DNA of 64,000 nucleotides from Roseibium sp. (GTDB taxonomy: Bacteria; Pseudomonadota; Alphaproteobacteria; Rhizobiales; Stappiaceae), in assembly GCA_017643215.1 (NCBI GenBank), contig JAEPNV010000005.1:248001-312000 (forward strand), read 5' to 3'. Position 1 is the first letter of the stretch. Each line of letters opens with the position of its first letter. This document shows, piece after piece, positions 55,159 through 64,000 of this stretch. The notes under the pieces are model-generated. The model ran no database searches, was not told where the DNA came from, and saw only the letters and a list, made by a program, of their open reading frames with translations. A program made the translations under genes and the position numbers.

Positions 55159-55192
55159 TGTACGCATCGAGAACAAAAAATGTACGAATCGC
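55159..55192. promoter_or_regulatory. direct repeat, candidate regulator site upstream of luxR
   Basis: TGTACGCATCGA (55159-55170) recurs as TGTACGAATCGC (55181-55192), 22 bp apart, about two helical turns. Two dimers or one dimer on direct repeats could bind here. The regulator is unknown. Confidence 0.45.
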
Positions 55193-55389
55193 TGAATTGC
55201 CGGCGTTTCTTCTCTGTTCTGTCTAGATGTTGGGTCCGGCGCTCAGGCGAGCACAATTTGATAGGCAAATCATGGCGCGGAATTGAGATGAAAACTGCCT
55301 CTGCGTAAGCTGTGCGTTCCATATCGGAACAACCGGCATGAGGAATGGAATGTGCTCGACGAACAGACGTTAATGGCCGGGGCTGGAGA

Positions 55390-56121
55390 ATGCCGAACGA
55401 CCGATTGTATCAGGCTCTGGAACTCACCGATCTCATTACCGCCGAATCCAGTTTGTCGAATGCCAGCAAACGCTTGGCCGAGCTCGCGAATTTATACGGG
55501 TTTACGGCGTTCGTGCTGGCAACATTCAAAGGTCCGGGCACGCTGACCGAGCCGCACATTCTGGCCACCACATGGAATGAAGAATGGCATGCCCGGTATA
55601 TCGAACAGGACTATGCACTCGATGATCCGGTCGTCGCGCGGGGACAGCACTCCTATGCGCCGTTCTACTGGTCAGAGTCGTTGATCGGCGCCAATGTCAC
55701 GCAGCGCGGCCGGATGATCCTGGATGAGGCGAAAAGCTTCAACATGTCGGACGGCATCTTCATTCCGGTCTACGGGCCCGACGGGTTTGAGGGCACACTG
55801 GCCTTTGGCGGCGAACGCCGCGATCTCGCGCCGGCCGATTTCAAGGCGCTCCATCTTGCCGGGATCTATGCCTACAATCATGTGTTTGACCTGTTTGCAG
55901 AACAGAATGCCCCGGTTCGCAAAGAAGTGCTGCTAACCAACCGTGAAACCGAATGCCTCAAATGGTCGGCTGCCGGAAAAACAAGCAGTGACATTTCCGA
56001 GCTCTTGGGAATTTCGCGCCATACGGCGGACTGGTACTTGAAAGAAGCGACCCGCAAGCTTGGTGCATTGAACCGGACCCATGCGGTCGCTTTGGCGTTC
56101 CGTAAGGGGCTGATTGGGTAG
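55390..56121 (+). CDS. LuxR-family regulator with autoinducer-binding domain (LuxR solo)
   Basis: This 243-residue protein has an N-terminal acyl-homoserine-lactone-binding domain and a C-terminal LuxR helix-turn-helix (LTNRETECLKWSAAGKTSSD, ISRHTADWYLKEATRKLGA). The residues that line the pocket in TraR and LuxR are all kept: Trp66, Tyr70, Asp79, Pro80, Trp94 and Gly122. No luxI-like synthase is in the window, so it is a solo that may answer signals from elsewhere in the genome or from other species. The start is uncertain: GGAG is 1 base before ATG 55390, and an ATG at 55345 is in frame. Confidence 0.87.
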   Translation: MPNDRLYQALELTDLITAESSLSNASKRLAELANLYGFTAFVLATFKGPGTLTEPHILATTWNEEWHARYIEQDYALDDPVVARGQHSYAPFYWSESLIGANVTQRGRMILDEAKSFNMSDGIFIPVYGPDGFEGTLAFGGERRDLAPADFKALHLAGIYAYNHVFDLFAEQNAPVRKEVLLTNRETECLKWSAAGKTSSDISELLGISRHTADWYLKEATRKLGALNRTHAVALAFRKGLIG

Positions 56122-56441
56122 GCAAAGGCCTGAGGGCCAGATTTGTTCCGTCATTGACACTACCCGAGCGTGGAAATCGTCTAAATCAGACGTTTGATCG
56201 ACCGGCTTGTTTGGCCATCCTGCGACATCAGGAGGGCCGATTGGGGTACGGCACGTCAATCCGGCATCGATCCTAAAACCGTATCCGAGCCCGGTGGATT
56301 GACGACCCGGCCAGGGCACGACGCAAATTTGTTTCCGGCAAAGCGCTCCTAACGCCAAACCCTGCCCTTTTCATACGCGGAACAGCCAAGTAGAAAACCA
56401 ACGGCGCCGGATTGGTGCTGGCTATTTTGAGGGGGTTTCAT
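56122..56441. other. intergenic region before pyc
   Basis: About 320 bp without a gene. It should carry the pyc promoter; TTGACA and TTGACG hexamers occur but none has a convincing -10 partner. GAGGGGG at 56429-56435 is the pyc ribosome site. Confidence 0.4.
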
Positions 56442-59400
56442 TTGGCAATTCGCAAGATACTCGTCGCAAATCGCTCGGAAATTGCGATCCGCGTGTTCCG
56501 GGCAGCCAACGAATTGGGCCTGAAAACGGTCGCGATCTTCGCCGAACAGGACAAGTTGGCACTGCATCGGTTCAAGGCCGATGAAGCCTACCAGGTGGGC
56601 AAGGGCCTCGGCCCGATTGAAGCCTATCTTTCCATTGACGAGATCATCCGGATCGCCAAGACCTGCGGTGCCGATGCAATCCATCCAGGCTACGGATTTT
56701 TGTCCGAAAGCCCGGAATTTGCCGAAGCCTGCGCGGCGGCGGGTACTACGTTCATTGGACCTCGGCCCGAGACCATGCGGCGGCTCGGCAACAAGGTTGC
56801 CGCACGCAATCTGGCGATCGAGGCCGGCGTTCCCGTCATGCCGGCGACCGAGCCGCTGCCGGAGGACGTCGGTGAAATCAAACGGCAGGCTGCCGAAATC
56901 GGTTATCCGGTGATGCTGAAAGCGTCCTGGGGCGGCGGCGGCCGTGGCATGCGGGTCATCCCCGACGAAGCGACGCTCGAACGAGAAGTGATTGCGGCCA
57001 AACGCGAAGCCCGCGCCGCATTTGGTAAGGACGAAATCTATCTGGAAAAACTGGTTGAACGGGCCCGCCACGTGGAGGTCCAGATCCTCGGCGACGGCCA
57101 AGGCGGCCTCGTCCACCTGTTTGAACGCGACTGTTCCATCCAACGCCGCCACCAAAAAGTCGTTGAACGGGCGCCCGCGCCATACCTTGATGAAGGCAAG
57201 CGCCGGGAATTGTGCGACTACGGGCTCAAGATCGGCCGCGCCGTGGATTACCGCGGCGCGGGCACCGTCGAGTTCCTCATGGACGCCGATACCGGGGCGA
57301 TTTACTTCATTGAAGTCAATCCGCGGGTCCAGGTCGAGCACACGGTGACCGAGGAAGTCACGGGCATTGATATCGTCAAGGCGCAGATCCAGATCGCTGG
57401 AGGCGCATCAATCGGATCTCCGGAAAGCGGCGTTCCGGCGCAAAACAACATCCATCTGAACGGCCACGCGCTTCAGTGCCGCATCACGACCGAGGATCCG
57501 GATCAGAATTTCATTCCCGATTATGGCCGCATCACCGCATACCGGGGGGCGACCGGCTTCGGCATCCGCCTTGATGGCGGCACTGCCTATTCCGGTGCGG
57601 TGATTACCCGCTTTTACGACCCGCTTTTGGAGAAAGTGACCGCATGGGCGCCCAGCGCCGAAGAGGCCTGCCGCCGGATGGACCGGGCCTTGCGGGAATT
57701 CCGCATCCGGGGCGTTGCGACCAATCTGGTGTTTCTGGAAAACATCATCGGCCACCCGGATTTTCGCTCGAACAACTACACAACGCGGTTTATCGACGAT
57801 ACGCCGGCGCTGTTCGAACAGACCCGCCGCCAGGACCGGGCAACCAAGCTCCTGACCTATATCGCAGACGTGTCGGTCAACGGACACCCGGAAACCCGCG
57901 ACCGGCCGCGCCCGCCGGCGACCGCGCTTGAGCCGGTCGTGCCGGACTTCGGCGACATCCGGCCGGCCGGGACCAAACAGCTTTTGGATGAACTCGGTCC
58001 AGCCGGTTTTGTCGACTGGATGAAGGATCAAAAGCGGATCCTGGTGACCGACACAACCATGCGTGACGGTCACCAATCGCTTCTGGCGACCCGGATGCGC
58101 AGTCACGATATTGTCCGCATCGCCGATGCCTATGCCGCGGGACTGCCTCAGTTGTTCTCGCTGGAGTGCTGGGGCGGGGCGACCTTTGACGTGGCGATGC
58201 GGTTCTTGACCGAATGCCCATGGGAACGTTTGCGGCTGATCCGGGAAAGGGCGCCCAACATCCTCTTGCAGATGCTGCTGCGCGGATCGAACGGTGTTGG
58301 ATACACCAACTACCCGGACAACGTGGTGAAATACTTCGTTGACCAGGCGGCCGAAAACGGAATTGACCTGTTCCGTGTCTTCGACTGCTTGAACTGGGTC
58401 GAAAACATGCGCGTCTCGATGGACGCGGTCCGTGAGGCGGACAAGCTGTGTGAGGCCGTGTTCTGCTACACCGGCGACATTCTCGACAGTGCTCGGCCGA
58501 AATACGATCTGAAATACTATGTGGATCTGGCCAAGGAGCTGGAAGCAGCCGGCGCCCATATCCTTGGCATCAAGGACATGGCCGGTCTCTTAAAACCGGA
58601 GGCGGCCCGGGTGCTGATCCGGGCCTTGAAGAACGAGACCGATCTGCCGATCCACTTCCACACGCATGATACGTCCGGCATCGCGGCGGCCACGGTTCTG
58701 GCCGCGGTTGAAGCGGGCGTCGATGCGGTGGACGCGGCGATGGACGCCTTGTCCGGCCTGACGTCCCAGCCCTGCCTCGGGTCAATCGCGGAGGCGCTTC
58801 GGGGCACGGATCGTGACAGCGGCCTGAACAGCCGGACAATCCGGGAAATCTCGTTCTACTGGGAGGCGGTGCGGACACAATACCGGGCATTTGAAAGCGA
58901 TCTGCGCTCCGGCGCGTCGGAGGTCTATCTGCATGAAATGCCGGGCGGGCAGTTCACCAACCTGAAGGAACAAGCCCGTTCGCTCGGCCTGGAAAGCCGC
59001 TGGCATGAGGTGGCGCAGGCCTATGCCGATGCCAACATGATGTTCGGCGATATCGTCAAGGTGACACCGTCATCGAAAGTGGTCGGCGACATGGCGCTCA
59101 TGATGGTTAGCCAAGGATTGACAGTGGCCGACGTCGCGAATCCCGCCAAGGATGTCGCTTTTCCGGACAGCGTCGTCAGCATGCTGCATGGCGACTTGGG
59201 GCAATCGCCCGGCGGGTGGCCGGTCGCGCTTCAGGAAAAGGTGCTGAAAGGCAGCGATCCAATCATTGTCCGGCCCGGCTCCCTGTTGCCATCTGCCGAT
59301 CTTGACGGCGAGCGGGCCGCCGCTGCTAAGGCGTGCGGCCGGGAGATCGGCGGTGCGGATCTTGCCGCCTACCTGATGTATCCGAAGGTTTTCACGGATT

Positions 59401-59885
59401 TCGACAAGGTTCAGCAGAAATACGGTCCGATTTCAGTGCTGCCGACGCCGGTTTATTTCTATGGCCTGGAGGCCGGTGATGAGATCCTGGTAGATCTTGA
59501 ACCCGGCAAAACACTGGTCATCCGCTGTCAGGCGATCGGCGAGACCGATGAAAAGGGTGACAAGAAGGTCTTCTTTGAGTTGAACGGCCAGCCACGCATC
59601 ATCAAGGTGCCGGACCGGGCACACGGTGCTGCCGGGACCGTGGTCTTGCGCAAGGCGGAGGACGGCAATGCGGCCCATGTCGGCGCGCCGATGCCCGGCG
59701 TGATTTCGACCGTCGCCGTCCAAACAGGACAGGACGTGAAAACCGGGGATGTGTTGGTATCCATCGAGGCAATGAAGATGGAAACAGCCCTCCATGCGGA
59801 CCGGGACGGGAAGATCAAAGAAGTCCTGGTCTCTCCAGGCGCCCAGATCGACGCCAAGGACCTGCTGGTCGTGTTTGACGGGTGA
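56442..59885 (+). CDS. pyc: pyruvate carboxylase
   Basis: This 1147-residue biotin enzyme carboxylates pyruvate to oxaloacetate to refill the TCA cycle. The biotin carboxylase domain starts with KILVANRSEIAIRVFRA and has the ATP-grasp loop SWGGGGRGMRV. The carboxyltransferase domain begins near TTMRDGHQSLLATRMR, with the metal region FHTHDTSGIA. The C-terminal biotinyl domain has EAMKMET with the biotinylated Lys at 1112. The start is TTG 56442, supported by GAGGGGG 6 bases upstream and by the family N-terminus; the frame is open only a little further. It is a single-gene unit here. Confidence 0.96.
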   Translation: MAIRKILVANRSEIAIRVFRAANELGLKTVAIFAEQDKLALHRFKADEAYQVGKGLGPIEAYLSIDEIIRIAKTCGADAIHPGYGFLSESPEFAEACAAAGTTFIGPRPETMRRLGNKVAARNLAIEAGVPVMPATEPLPEDVGEIKRQAAEIGYPVMLKASWGGGGRGMRVIPDEATLEREVIAAKREARAAFGKDEIYLEKLVERARHVEVQILGDGQGGLVHLFERDCSIQRRHQKVVERAPAPYLDEGKRRELCDYGLKIGRAVDYRGAGTVEFLMDADTGAIYFIEVNPRVQVEHTVTEEVTGIDIVKAQIQIAGGASIGSPESGVPAQNNIHLNGHALQCRITTEDPDQNFIPDYGRITAYRGATGFGIRLDGGTAYSGAVITRFYDPLLEKVTAWAPSAEEACRRMDRALREFRIRGVATNLVFLENIIGHPDFRSNNYTTRFIDDTPALFEQTRRQDRATKLLTYIADVSVNGHPETRDRPRPPATALEPVVPDFGDIRPAGTKQLLDELGPAGFVDWMKDQKRILVTDTTMRDGHQSLLATRMRSHDIVRIADAYAAGLPQLFSLECWGGATFDVAMRFLTECPWERLRLIRERAPNILLQMLLRGSNGVGYTNYPDNVVKYFVDQAAENGIDLFRVFDCLNWVENMRVSMDAVREADKLCEAVFCYTGDILDSARPKYDLKYYVDLAKELEAAGAHILGIKDMAGLLKPEAARVLIRALKNETDLPIHFHTHDTSGIAAATVLAAVEAGVDAVDAAMDALSGLTSQPCLGSIAEALRGTDRDSGLNSRTIREISFYWEAVRTQYRAFESDLRSGASEVYLHEMPGGQFTNLKEQARSLGLESRWHEVAQAYADANMMFGDIVKVTPSSKVVGDMALMMVSQGLTVADVANPAKDVAFPDSVVSMLHGDLGQSPGGWPVALQEKVLKGSDPIIVRPGSLLPSADLDGERAAAAKACGREIGGADLAAYLMYPKVFTDFDKVQQKYGPISVLPTPVYFYGLEAGDEILVDLEPGKTLVIRCQAIGETDEKGDKKVFFELNGQPRIIKVPDRAHGAAGTVVLRKAEDGNAAHVGAPMPGVISTVAVQTGQDVKTGDVLVSIEAMKMETALHADRDGKIKEVLVSPGAQIDAKDLLVVFDG

Positions 59886-60069
59886 TCGACAACTTGTGAG
59901 CAGGTCGCACATTTTCGCGACCTGCGACCTAAATATCTGTTGTTTAAAAACTATTTGTATCCGATCACGGCATATCACGCGCAAGCACCGGTGATGTGAT
60001 TTGAGTGCGCGCTCTCCCCGGCCGGAGACTTTCCGGGTCCGATATCGGGCTTAAGTGAGGGAGAGCACA

Positions 60070-60666
60070 ATGAATAATAAGACACTTTGGTTGGGTGGCG
60101 CTGCTTTGATGGTGTTTCTGGCCGCGCCCGCGCATGCGGCGTGTGACGTGGACAAGCCGGGCGACGAACTGACGGGTGCCGAAGCGGAGGCGGTCTATGA
60201 TTGTTTGAAAGCCGATTTACAGGCCGGCTATCAGAGCGGCCCGAAACGCTGGATCCCGGAAGACTTTGTCAACGACTACCCGGGTTGGTCCAAGGCCAGT
60301 GCTTTTCCCGCCGCTCCGGGATTTCACGGCGGCCGGTTCCTGGTGACATATGTGAACGCCATCGGAGCTGAAGAATATCTCAAGTACAAGACGGAGAACG
60401 TTTCGATCCCCGCCGGCACCAAAATTGCCAAGGAGTCCTTTGCCATCGATGAAAACGGCAAAGTGACGAAGGGGCCGTTGTTCATGATGGAGAAAACGAC
60501 GGCCGGCGCCTCGCCCAAGACCGATGACTGGTATTACATGATGGTTGCTCCGAACGGTGCACCTCAGGCAGTCAACGTGTTCACGGCCTGCAGCGAATGC
60601 CACCAGGGCAATTTCGGAGAACAGGGCGGTCTGGGCTATCCGGTCGAAGAGGCGAGGATCAAGTAA
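60070..60666 (+). CDS. cytochrome P460-family protein
   Basis: This 198-residue protein has a signal peptide ending at AAPAHA and one c-type heme site CSECH at 174-178. RFLVTYVNAIGAEEYLKYK, IPAGTKIAKESFA and KTDDWYYMMV match the cytochrome P460 beta-sheet family. True P460s cross-link heme to a lysine and oxidise hydroxylamine or NO; many family members outside nitrifiers have unknown roles, so hydroxylamine oxidation is only a possibility. GGGAG lies about 8 bases before ATG 60070. A perfect 10-bp hairpin follows the gene. Confidence 0.85.
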   Translation: MNNKTLWLGGAALMVFLAAPAHAACDVDKPGDELTGAEAEAVYDCLKADLQAGYQSGPKRWIPEDFVNDYPGWSKASAFPAAPGFHGGRFLVTYVNAIGAEEYLKYKTENVSIPAGTKIAKESFAIDENGKVTKGPLFMMEKTTAGASPKTDDWYYMMVAPNGAPQAVNVFTACSECHQGNFGEQGGLGYPVEEARIK

Positions 60667-60690
60667 ACGGCAACAGGGTAACGGCGTTCG

Positions 60691-60714
60691 ACAGGCAGAG
60701 GCATCTCTGCCTGT
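60691..60714 (+). terminator. hairpin after the cytochrome P460 gene
   Basis: ACAGGCAGAG (60691-60700) and CTCTGCCTGT (60705-60714) form a perfect 10-bp stem with the loop GCAT, 24 bp after the stop. Only TCC follows, so it is a moderate terminator candidate. Confidence 0.55.
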
Positions 60715-60806
60715 TCCAGGGATTGCGGCTTGGCGGTTGGGCGCGGTGTTTTCTTGCCGGGCGCCTGATCCAGTCCGTCAGTGCGCCGGTGTTGAAACTG
60801 GCGTCT

Positions 60807-61565
60807 TTATTCGGCCGCTTTCAGGCCCTGGTACTGCACCGGCGCTTCGGCCGTTCCGATCCAAAGGTCCAAGAAACGGTCGAGCCAGGTGCGAACCGAC
60901 GTATCGTGGATGAACCGGCCGGCGAAATGGTCGCGCCGCTGCTGCGCGCCCGGCAGTTCCATCCGCTCCGCGGCTTTGGTGGTCCAGCGCACCATCATCT
61001 GGTGCGTCAATTCCGGATGAAACTGTATCCCGAACGCGTTCGGCCCATATCGGATGGCCTGGTTCGGATAAGCGGCGGTTCCCTCGGCGAGCAACGTGCA
61101 GCCTGAGGGTAGACTGAATCCCTCCCGGTGCCATTGGTAGACTTTTTCCGGCCAGTCCATCATCGACCTGCCGTCGGGCGTGCTGGACAAGGGATAGTAG
61201 CCGATTTCCACCAGACCATCCCGGTTGCCGCCGACCGTGCCGCCGAGCTGTTTCACCATCATCTGCGCGCCAAGGCAAATGCCGAAAAACGGCTTTTGCT
61301 CGGCCAGCGGGACCTTGATCCAGTCGATCTCTTTCCGGACAAAGGCATCGGTGTCGTTGGCGCTCATCGGGCCGCCGAAAATGACCGCCCCGGCATGCCC
61401 ATCCATCGTGTCCGGCAAGCTTTCGCCAAAACGCGGCTTCCGCACATCCAGTGAAAAGCCCCGTCGCACGAGTTCCTGTCCAACACGGCCCGGAGACGAT
61501 TGCTCCTGATGAAGAACGATGAGAACCCGCGGATGCGACGCTGCTGGAATTGGTGTCGAACTCAT
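60807..61565 (-). CDS. class I glutamine amidotransferase-like protein
   Basis: This 252-residue protein has the GATase1 fold. The nucleophile elbow is FFGICLGAQMM with the catalytic cysteine, and the His-Glu pair is in FGIQFHPELT. FGGPMSAND is the early oxyanion-region motif. It is not fused to a synthetase domain, so it resembles the stand-alone GMP-synthase-like amidotransferases that include gamma-glutamyl peptidases. Partner or substrate is unknown. It is on the same strand as the TerB-like gene, which lies upstream of it by about 60 bp. Confidence 0.87.
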   Translation of the reverse strand: MSSTPIPAASHPRVLIVLHQEQSSPGRVGQELVRRGFSLDVRKPRFGESLPDTMDGHAGAVIFGGPMSANDTDAFVRKEIDWIKVPLAEQKPFFGICLGAQMMVKQLGGTVGGNRDGLVEIGYYPLSSTPDGRSMMDWPEKVYQWHREGFSLPSGCTLLAEGTAAYPNQAIRYGPNAFGIQFHPELTHQMMVRWTTKAAERMELPGAQQRRDHFAGRFIHDTSVRTWLDRFLDLWIGTAEAPVQYQGLKAAE

Positions 61566-61628
61566 GACCGCAAATATGGAAGATTAGAGGTCAAAGGTCG
61601 AGCCCCCGCAGCGCGATGCCCGGGTCGG

Positions 61629-62105
61629 TCAACCGGTTTCGCCGCCTTCTGGAACGGTGCGGGCCACCTTTTGTCGCAGCAGCATGCGGTCCCGCGTCGA
61701 AATCCCGAGCAATTCCGCTACCCGCCAGATGGTGTTGTCCTCAAATTCATGGACGTGGCCATCCGCATAGACGATCTCCCACATCATCTCGACAATGGCC
61801 AGCCGCTCCTGTTCGTCGGCGGTGCGTTTGAGCACGGAGGTAAACCCGTAAAGATCGACCGCTTCGCTGTCGCGCAGTTTGGCGGCTTTGATCAACTCTC
61901 CGGTTTCGTGATCGGTCAGCTGAAAATGGTCTTTCAGGATTTGTTTGAGCTTCCGGCTTTCGCTTTCGTCCACGATGCCGTCGACATCCACCAGGTGAAA
62001 CAGCAGCGCGGCGGCGGCCAGCCGCTTGTCGTCTTCAGCGAACTCGACGCGGTCGCTCTCGCCAAGGGTCAGTTCCTGAATGAAGTGCTTCAACGCAGTC
62101 AGCAT
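61629..62105 (-). CDS. TerB-family protein
   Basis: This 158-residue soluble helical protein matches the TerB/TerB-like fold named after tellurite resistance proteins. Acidic metal-binding motifs appear twice: FHLVDVDGIVDESE and WEIVYADGHVHEFE. Single TerB proteins like this are common in alphaproteobacteria without a ter operon, and tellurite resistance should not be assumed. It probably senses or binds divalent cations or acts as a scaffold. The downstream gene is a glutamine amidotransferase. Confidence 0.82.
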   Translation of the reverse strand: MLTALKHFIQELTLGESDRVEFAEDDKRLAAAALLFHLVDVDGIVDESESRKLKQILKDHFQLTDHETGELIKAAKLRDSEAVDLYGFTSVLKRTADEQERLAIVEMMWEIVYADGHVHEFEDNTIWRVAELLGISTRDRMLLRQKVARTVPEGGETG

Positions 62106-62606
62106 GGCTCGAATCCAAACGAAACAACGGTTTGCAGCCTAGGACACTCGATCCCGTCCGACAATCCTACCTGAAAACCAATTGTGTCTTTTGTGAAACA
62201 CCCTGAATATCAAAGGGGCAATGTTAGTCCTAATATTTATACTCCACTTTAAAACGTTATAAACTGCTGAATTGTAACGCTTTTAACTCGTTATTGTTTC
62301 GCATATTGATTTCCTGCACCCATTCAACGAAACGGCACTGGCCGCGAGCATCATGCATTCCGTTGACCCGCCCATTGACATGCGCCACCTGGCCGATCGT
62401 CTTTTTGTCGAAAGCGCCCACCGGGCATGTCCAGGGATAATCATCTGGTGCGCATTTGATCTAGACCGCTTCATCGCTGCCGCACGCCACCGTCCTCTTT
62501 CTGGTCATGTTTTCCCCCCAAGCTTGTGTTTGCGCGGCGCTTGACGATAGGGTTCGCCGCCTTCGGTCACAAAGAGCGCAACTGATTCGGGATTGGAGTG
62601 ACGGCC
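62106..62606. other. intergenic region with an AT-rich core
   Basis: About 500 bp between divergent genes. Roughly 62180-62310 is AT-rich with ATATTTATAC, AAAACGTTATAAAC and AACGCTTTTAACTCGTTATT. A 63-codon open frame at 62353-62544 lacks a ribosome site and protein-like composition. I see no RNA gene. TTGACG near 62541 may be part of the promoter of the next gene. Confidence 0.4.
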
Positions 62607-64000
62607 ATGCGGCGGCTATTGATCGGGCTCGGGAGCCTCGTCTTCGCGCTGATCGCGGCAATCCTGGTCGTGCCGTTCTTCCTTCCCAAGGACGCCATCA
62701 AAAACCAGGTGATTGCCGAGGTCGACCGGACCTTCGGATGGCGTCTGCGGCTCGACGGACCCGTCAGCCTGTCGCTGTTTCCCGGATTTTCCTTGACCGC
62801 GAGCGACATCGGACTGTCCGGAGAAGCCGGGGCCGACGGGATCGAATTTGCCAAGGCCGAGCGCTTGCAGGTGGGCCTTGCCTGGGGTGGCCTCCTTGGC
62901 GGTGACATCCAGATCACCGCCATCGAACTCGACACGCCGGCGATTTTGATGGAAATCGGCCCCACCGGCCTGACAAGCTGGGCGCCACGGCAAGATCTCC
63001 TGAGCGAACCGGAAACGGCTCAGGACCTCTCCGGCACCCAGACGGCGCCGTCCGATGAAACCGCAACGACGGATGCGGTCGAGCCCGACTCATCACGTCC
63101 TCAATCGATGCTTGCCCGGATCGGAATCGACCGGCTTCAGATCGTCGATGGCAGCGTTCGCTACGCCGACCTTCGCGCCGGGGGCGCCTTTACGATCGGC
63201 GCACTCAATTTGACCCTGAGCGCTTCAGATCTTGCCGGCGACGTGGATTTGGAAAGCACATTCACCTGGCAAGGCACGCCACTGGCGATCACCGCGACGC
63301 TGGACAATCCGCTGGCCTTTCTAGAGGGCGACCTTCGGCCCGTCACGCTGAATCTGGAAAGCGGCGAAACGGCGGTCAAGGTGGACGGCCGCGCGGGCGT
63401 CAATCCGGCTCAGTTTAACCTTGACCTTTCGGCCTCCGGACCGTCGGCGGCTGAGGCCCTTGCCCTTGCAGGACTTGAGATACCGGCTGACCCCGGTGCC
63501 TTCACCGTCAGTACGGCGGCGACCGGTTCTGAAGCCGGGCTCTCGCTCGCCGATCTGACCGCCGACATCGGAGGTCTCGTGGTCAATGGGTCCGTTGATA
63601 CGGATTTGGCCGGCGCCGTGCCGGATATTTCCGGACGGATCATAATGCGTGATGCGCCAGTGGCGGATTTGCTGGCGCTGGCCGGGCAGAGCCGGCCGGC
63701 GAGCGGGTTGGCCGGCGCTGATCTTGCCTTCGACATGCAGGGCGCCGACGCGCCCATGTTGTTGGCGACCTTGAACCTAAATGGCTCGGCGACGCTTGAG
63801 AACGGAGAAATCGGCGGCCTGAACCTTGCCGGTGCGTTTGGCAATGATCCGGAGGCCGACCGCATCACGGACCTGTCCTTGCGGCTTGATGTCAACGGCC
63901 TGGATGATCCGATCGCCCTCGGCGGGGCACTGACCTGGCGCGGCGAAGCGTTCACGGTGAGCGGGAGCGCGGCCATTGCGCCCATTCTGGCGGGTCTGGC
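62607..64000 (+). CDS. AsmA-family protein, partial at right edge
   Basis: The first 464 codons are present and the frame is open to the window end. An N-terminal membrane anchor (LLIGLGSLVFALIAAILVVPFF) is followed by the AsmA start IKNQVIAEVDRTFGWRLRLD and GPVSLSLFPGFSLTASDI. Long repeated beta-strand segments follow. AsmA-like proteins are large periplasmic bridge-like proteins now linked to phospholipid transport and outer-membrane homeostasis. A short Thr/Glu/Asp-rich linker lies near residues 135-160. GGAG lies about 9 bases before ATG 62607. Confidence 0.88.
   Translation, partial: MRRLLIGLGSLVFALIAAILVVPFFLPKDAIKNQVIAEVDRTFGWRLRLDGPVSLSLFPGFSLTASDIGLSGEAGADGIEFAKAERLQVGLAWGGLLGGDIQITAIELDTPAILMEIGPTGLTSWAPRQDLLSEPETAQDLSGTQTAPSDETATTDAVEPDSSRPQSMLARIGIDRLQIVDGSVRYADLRAGGAFTIGALNLTLSASDLAGDVDLESTFTWQGTPLAITATLDNPLAFLEGDLRPVTLNLESGETAVKVDGRAGVNPAQFNLDLSASGPSAAEALALAGLEIPADPGAFTVSTAATGSEAGLSLADLTADIGGLVVNGSVDTDLAGAVPDISGRIIMRDAPVADLLALAGQSRPASGLAGADLAFDMQGADAPMLLATLNLNGSATLENGEIGGLNLAGAFGNDPEADRITDLSLRLDVNGLDDPIALGGALTWRGEAFTVSGSAAIAPILAGL

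Larger units (their letters stand above)
54792..55389. other. intergenic region upstream of the LuxR solo gene
   Basis: About 600 bp between divergent genes. The part next to the helicase is GC-rich; from about 55060 it turns AT-rich and contains a perfect 16-bp palindrome and a 22-bp-spaced direct repeat, entered separately. No gene is apparent. Confidence 0.5.

Noticed and set aside
61629..62105. Tellurite resistance operon
   Set aside because: Only a single TerB-like gene is present; no terC, terD or terZ neighbours are visible.
62353..62544. 63-codon open frame in the terB-asmA gap
   Set aside because: No ribosome site, no protein-like composition, and no coupling to either neighbour.

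Overview
The window reads as chromosomal DNA of a GC-rich alphaproteobacterium, most probably of the order Hyphomicrobiales (Rhizobiales). The reasons are the gene families and their order: an rpmF-mtgA end, a chorismate mutase/hisC/tyrC operon next to metX-metW, gloB beside a divergent methyltransferase, and a block of SUV3-like helicase, S4 protein, fdxA, carD and an RpoH2-type sigma factor. I cannot name genus or species from sequence alone.

Region 1 (1-19 kb) is mostly housekeeping. It holds ribosomal protein L32 (cut by the window edge), a cell-wall glycosyltransferase overlapping a cyclopropane fatty acid synthase, a prenyl diphosphate synthase, a three-gene operon for phenylalanine/tyrosine synthesis, metX-metW for methionine, glyoxalase II, the ribosome GTPase TypA/BipA, folP-folK, a PagL-like lipid A deacylase, argG and a small Fe-S protein. 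One regulated efflux unit sits inside it: a MarR regulator translationally coupled to a Bcr/CflA-type exporter, with a clear promoter covered by an inverted-repeat operator.

Region 2 (19-38.5 kb) is more accessory. A TetR regulator faces a two-subunit molybdenum hydroxylase (IorAB type) across an intergenic region with a matching palindrome. Then come a small membrane protein, a chemoreceptor with a nitrate/nitrite-type NIT domain, and a NarL-type two-component pair whose kinase has an extracytoplasmic jelly-roll sensor. Divergent from the kinase is an 8.5 kb gene for a 2846-residue RTX/cadherin-like surface protein with C-terminal DUF4214 units. A decayed IS3-family element follows it.

Region 3 (38.5-44.5 kb) looks like an inserted cassette: a cytosolic beta-propeller protein, a complete DctPQM-type TRAP transporter and a UspA protein. 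It lies between the IS3 scar and the 3' end of a tRNA-Arg(CCT) gene. No integrase or att duplication is visible, so insertion is inferred.

Region 4 (44.5-64 kb) returns to conserved genes: a nuclease-fold secreted protein, an M48 lipoprotein protease coupled to a phosphotransferase-fold protein, rpoH2, carD, fdxA, the S4 protein and helicase (with an unusual start-codon situation), a LuxR solo, pyruvate carboxylase, a cytochrome P460, a glutamine amidotransferase, a TerB-like protein, and an AsmA-family gene cut by the right edge. No CRISPR array, rRNA operon, prophage or replication origin was recognised.
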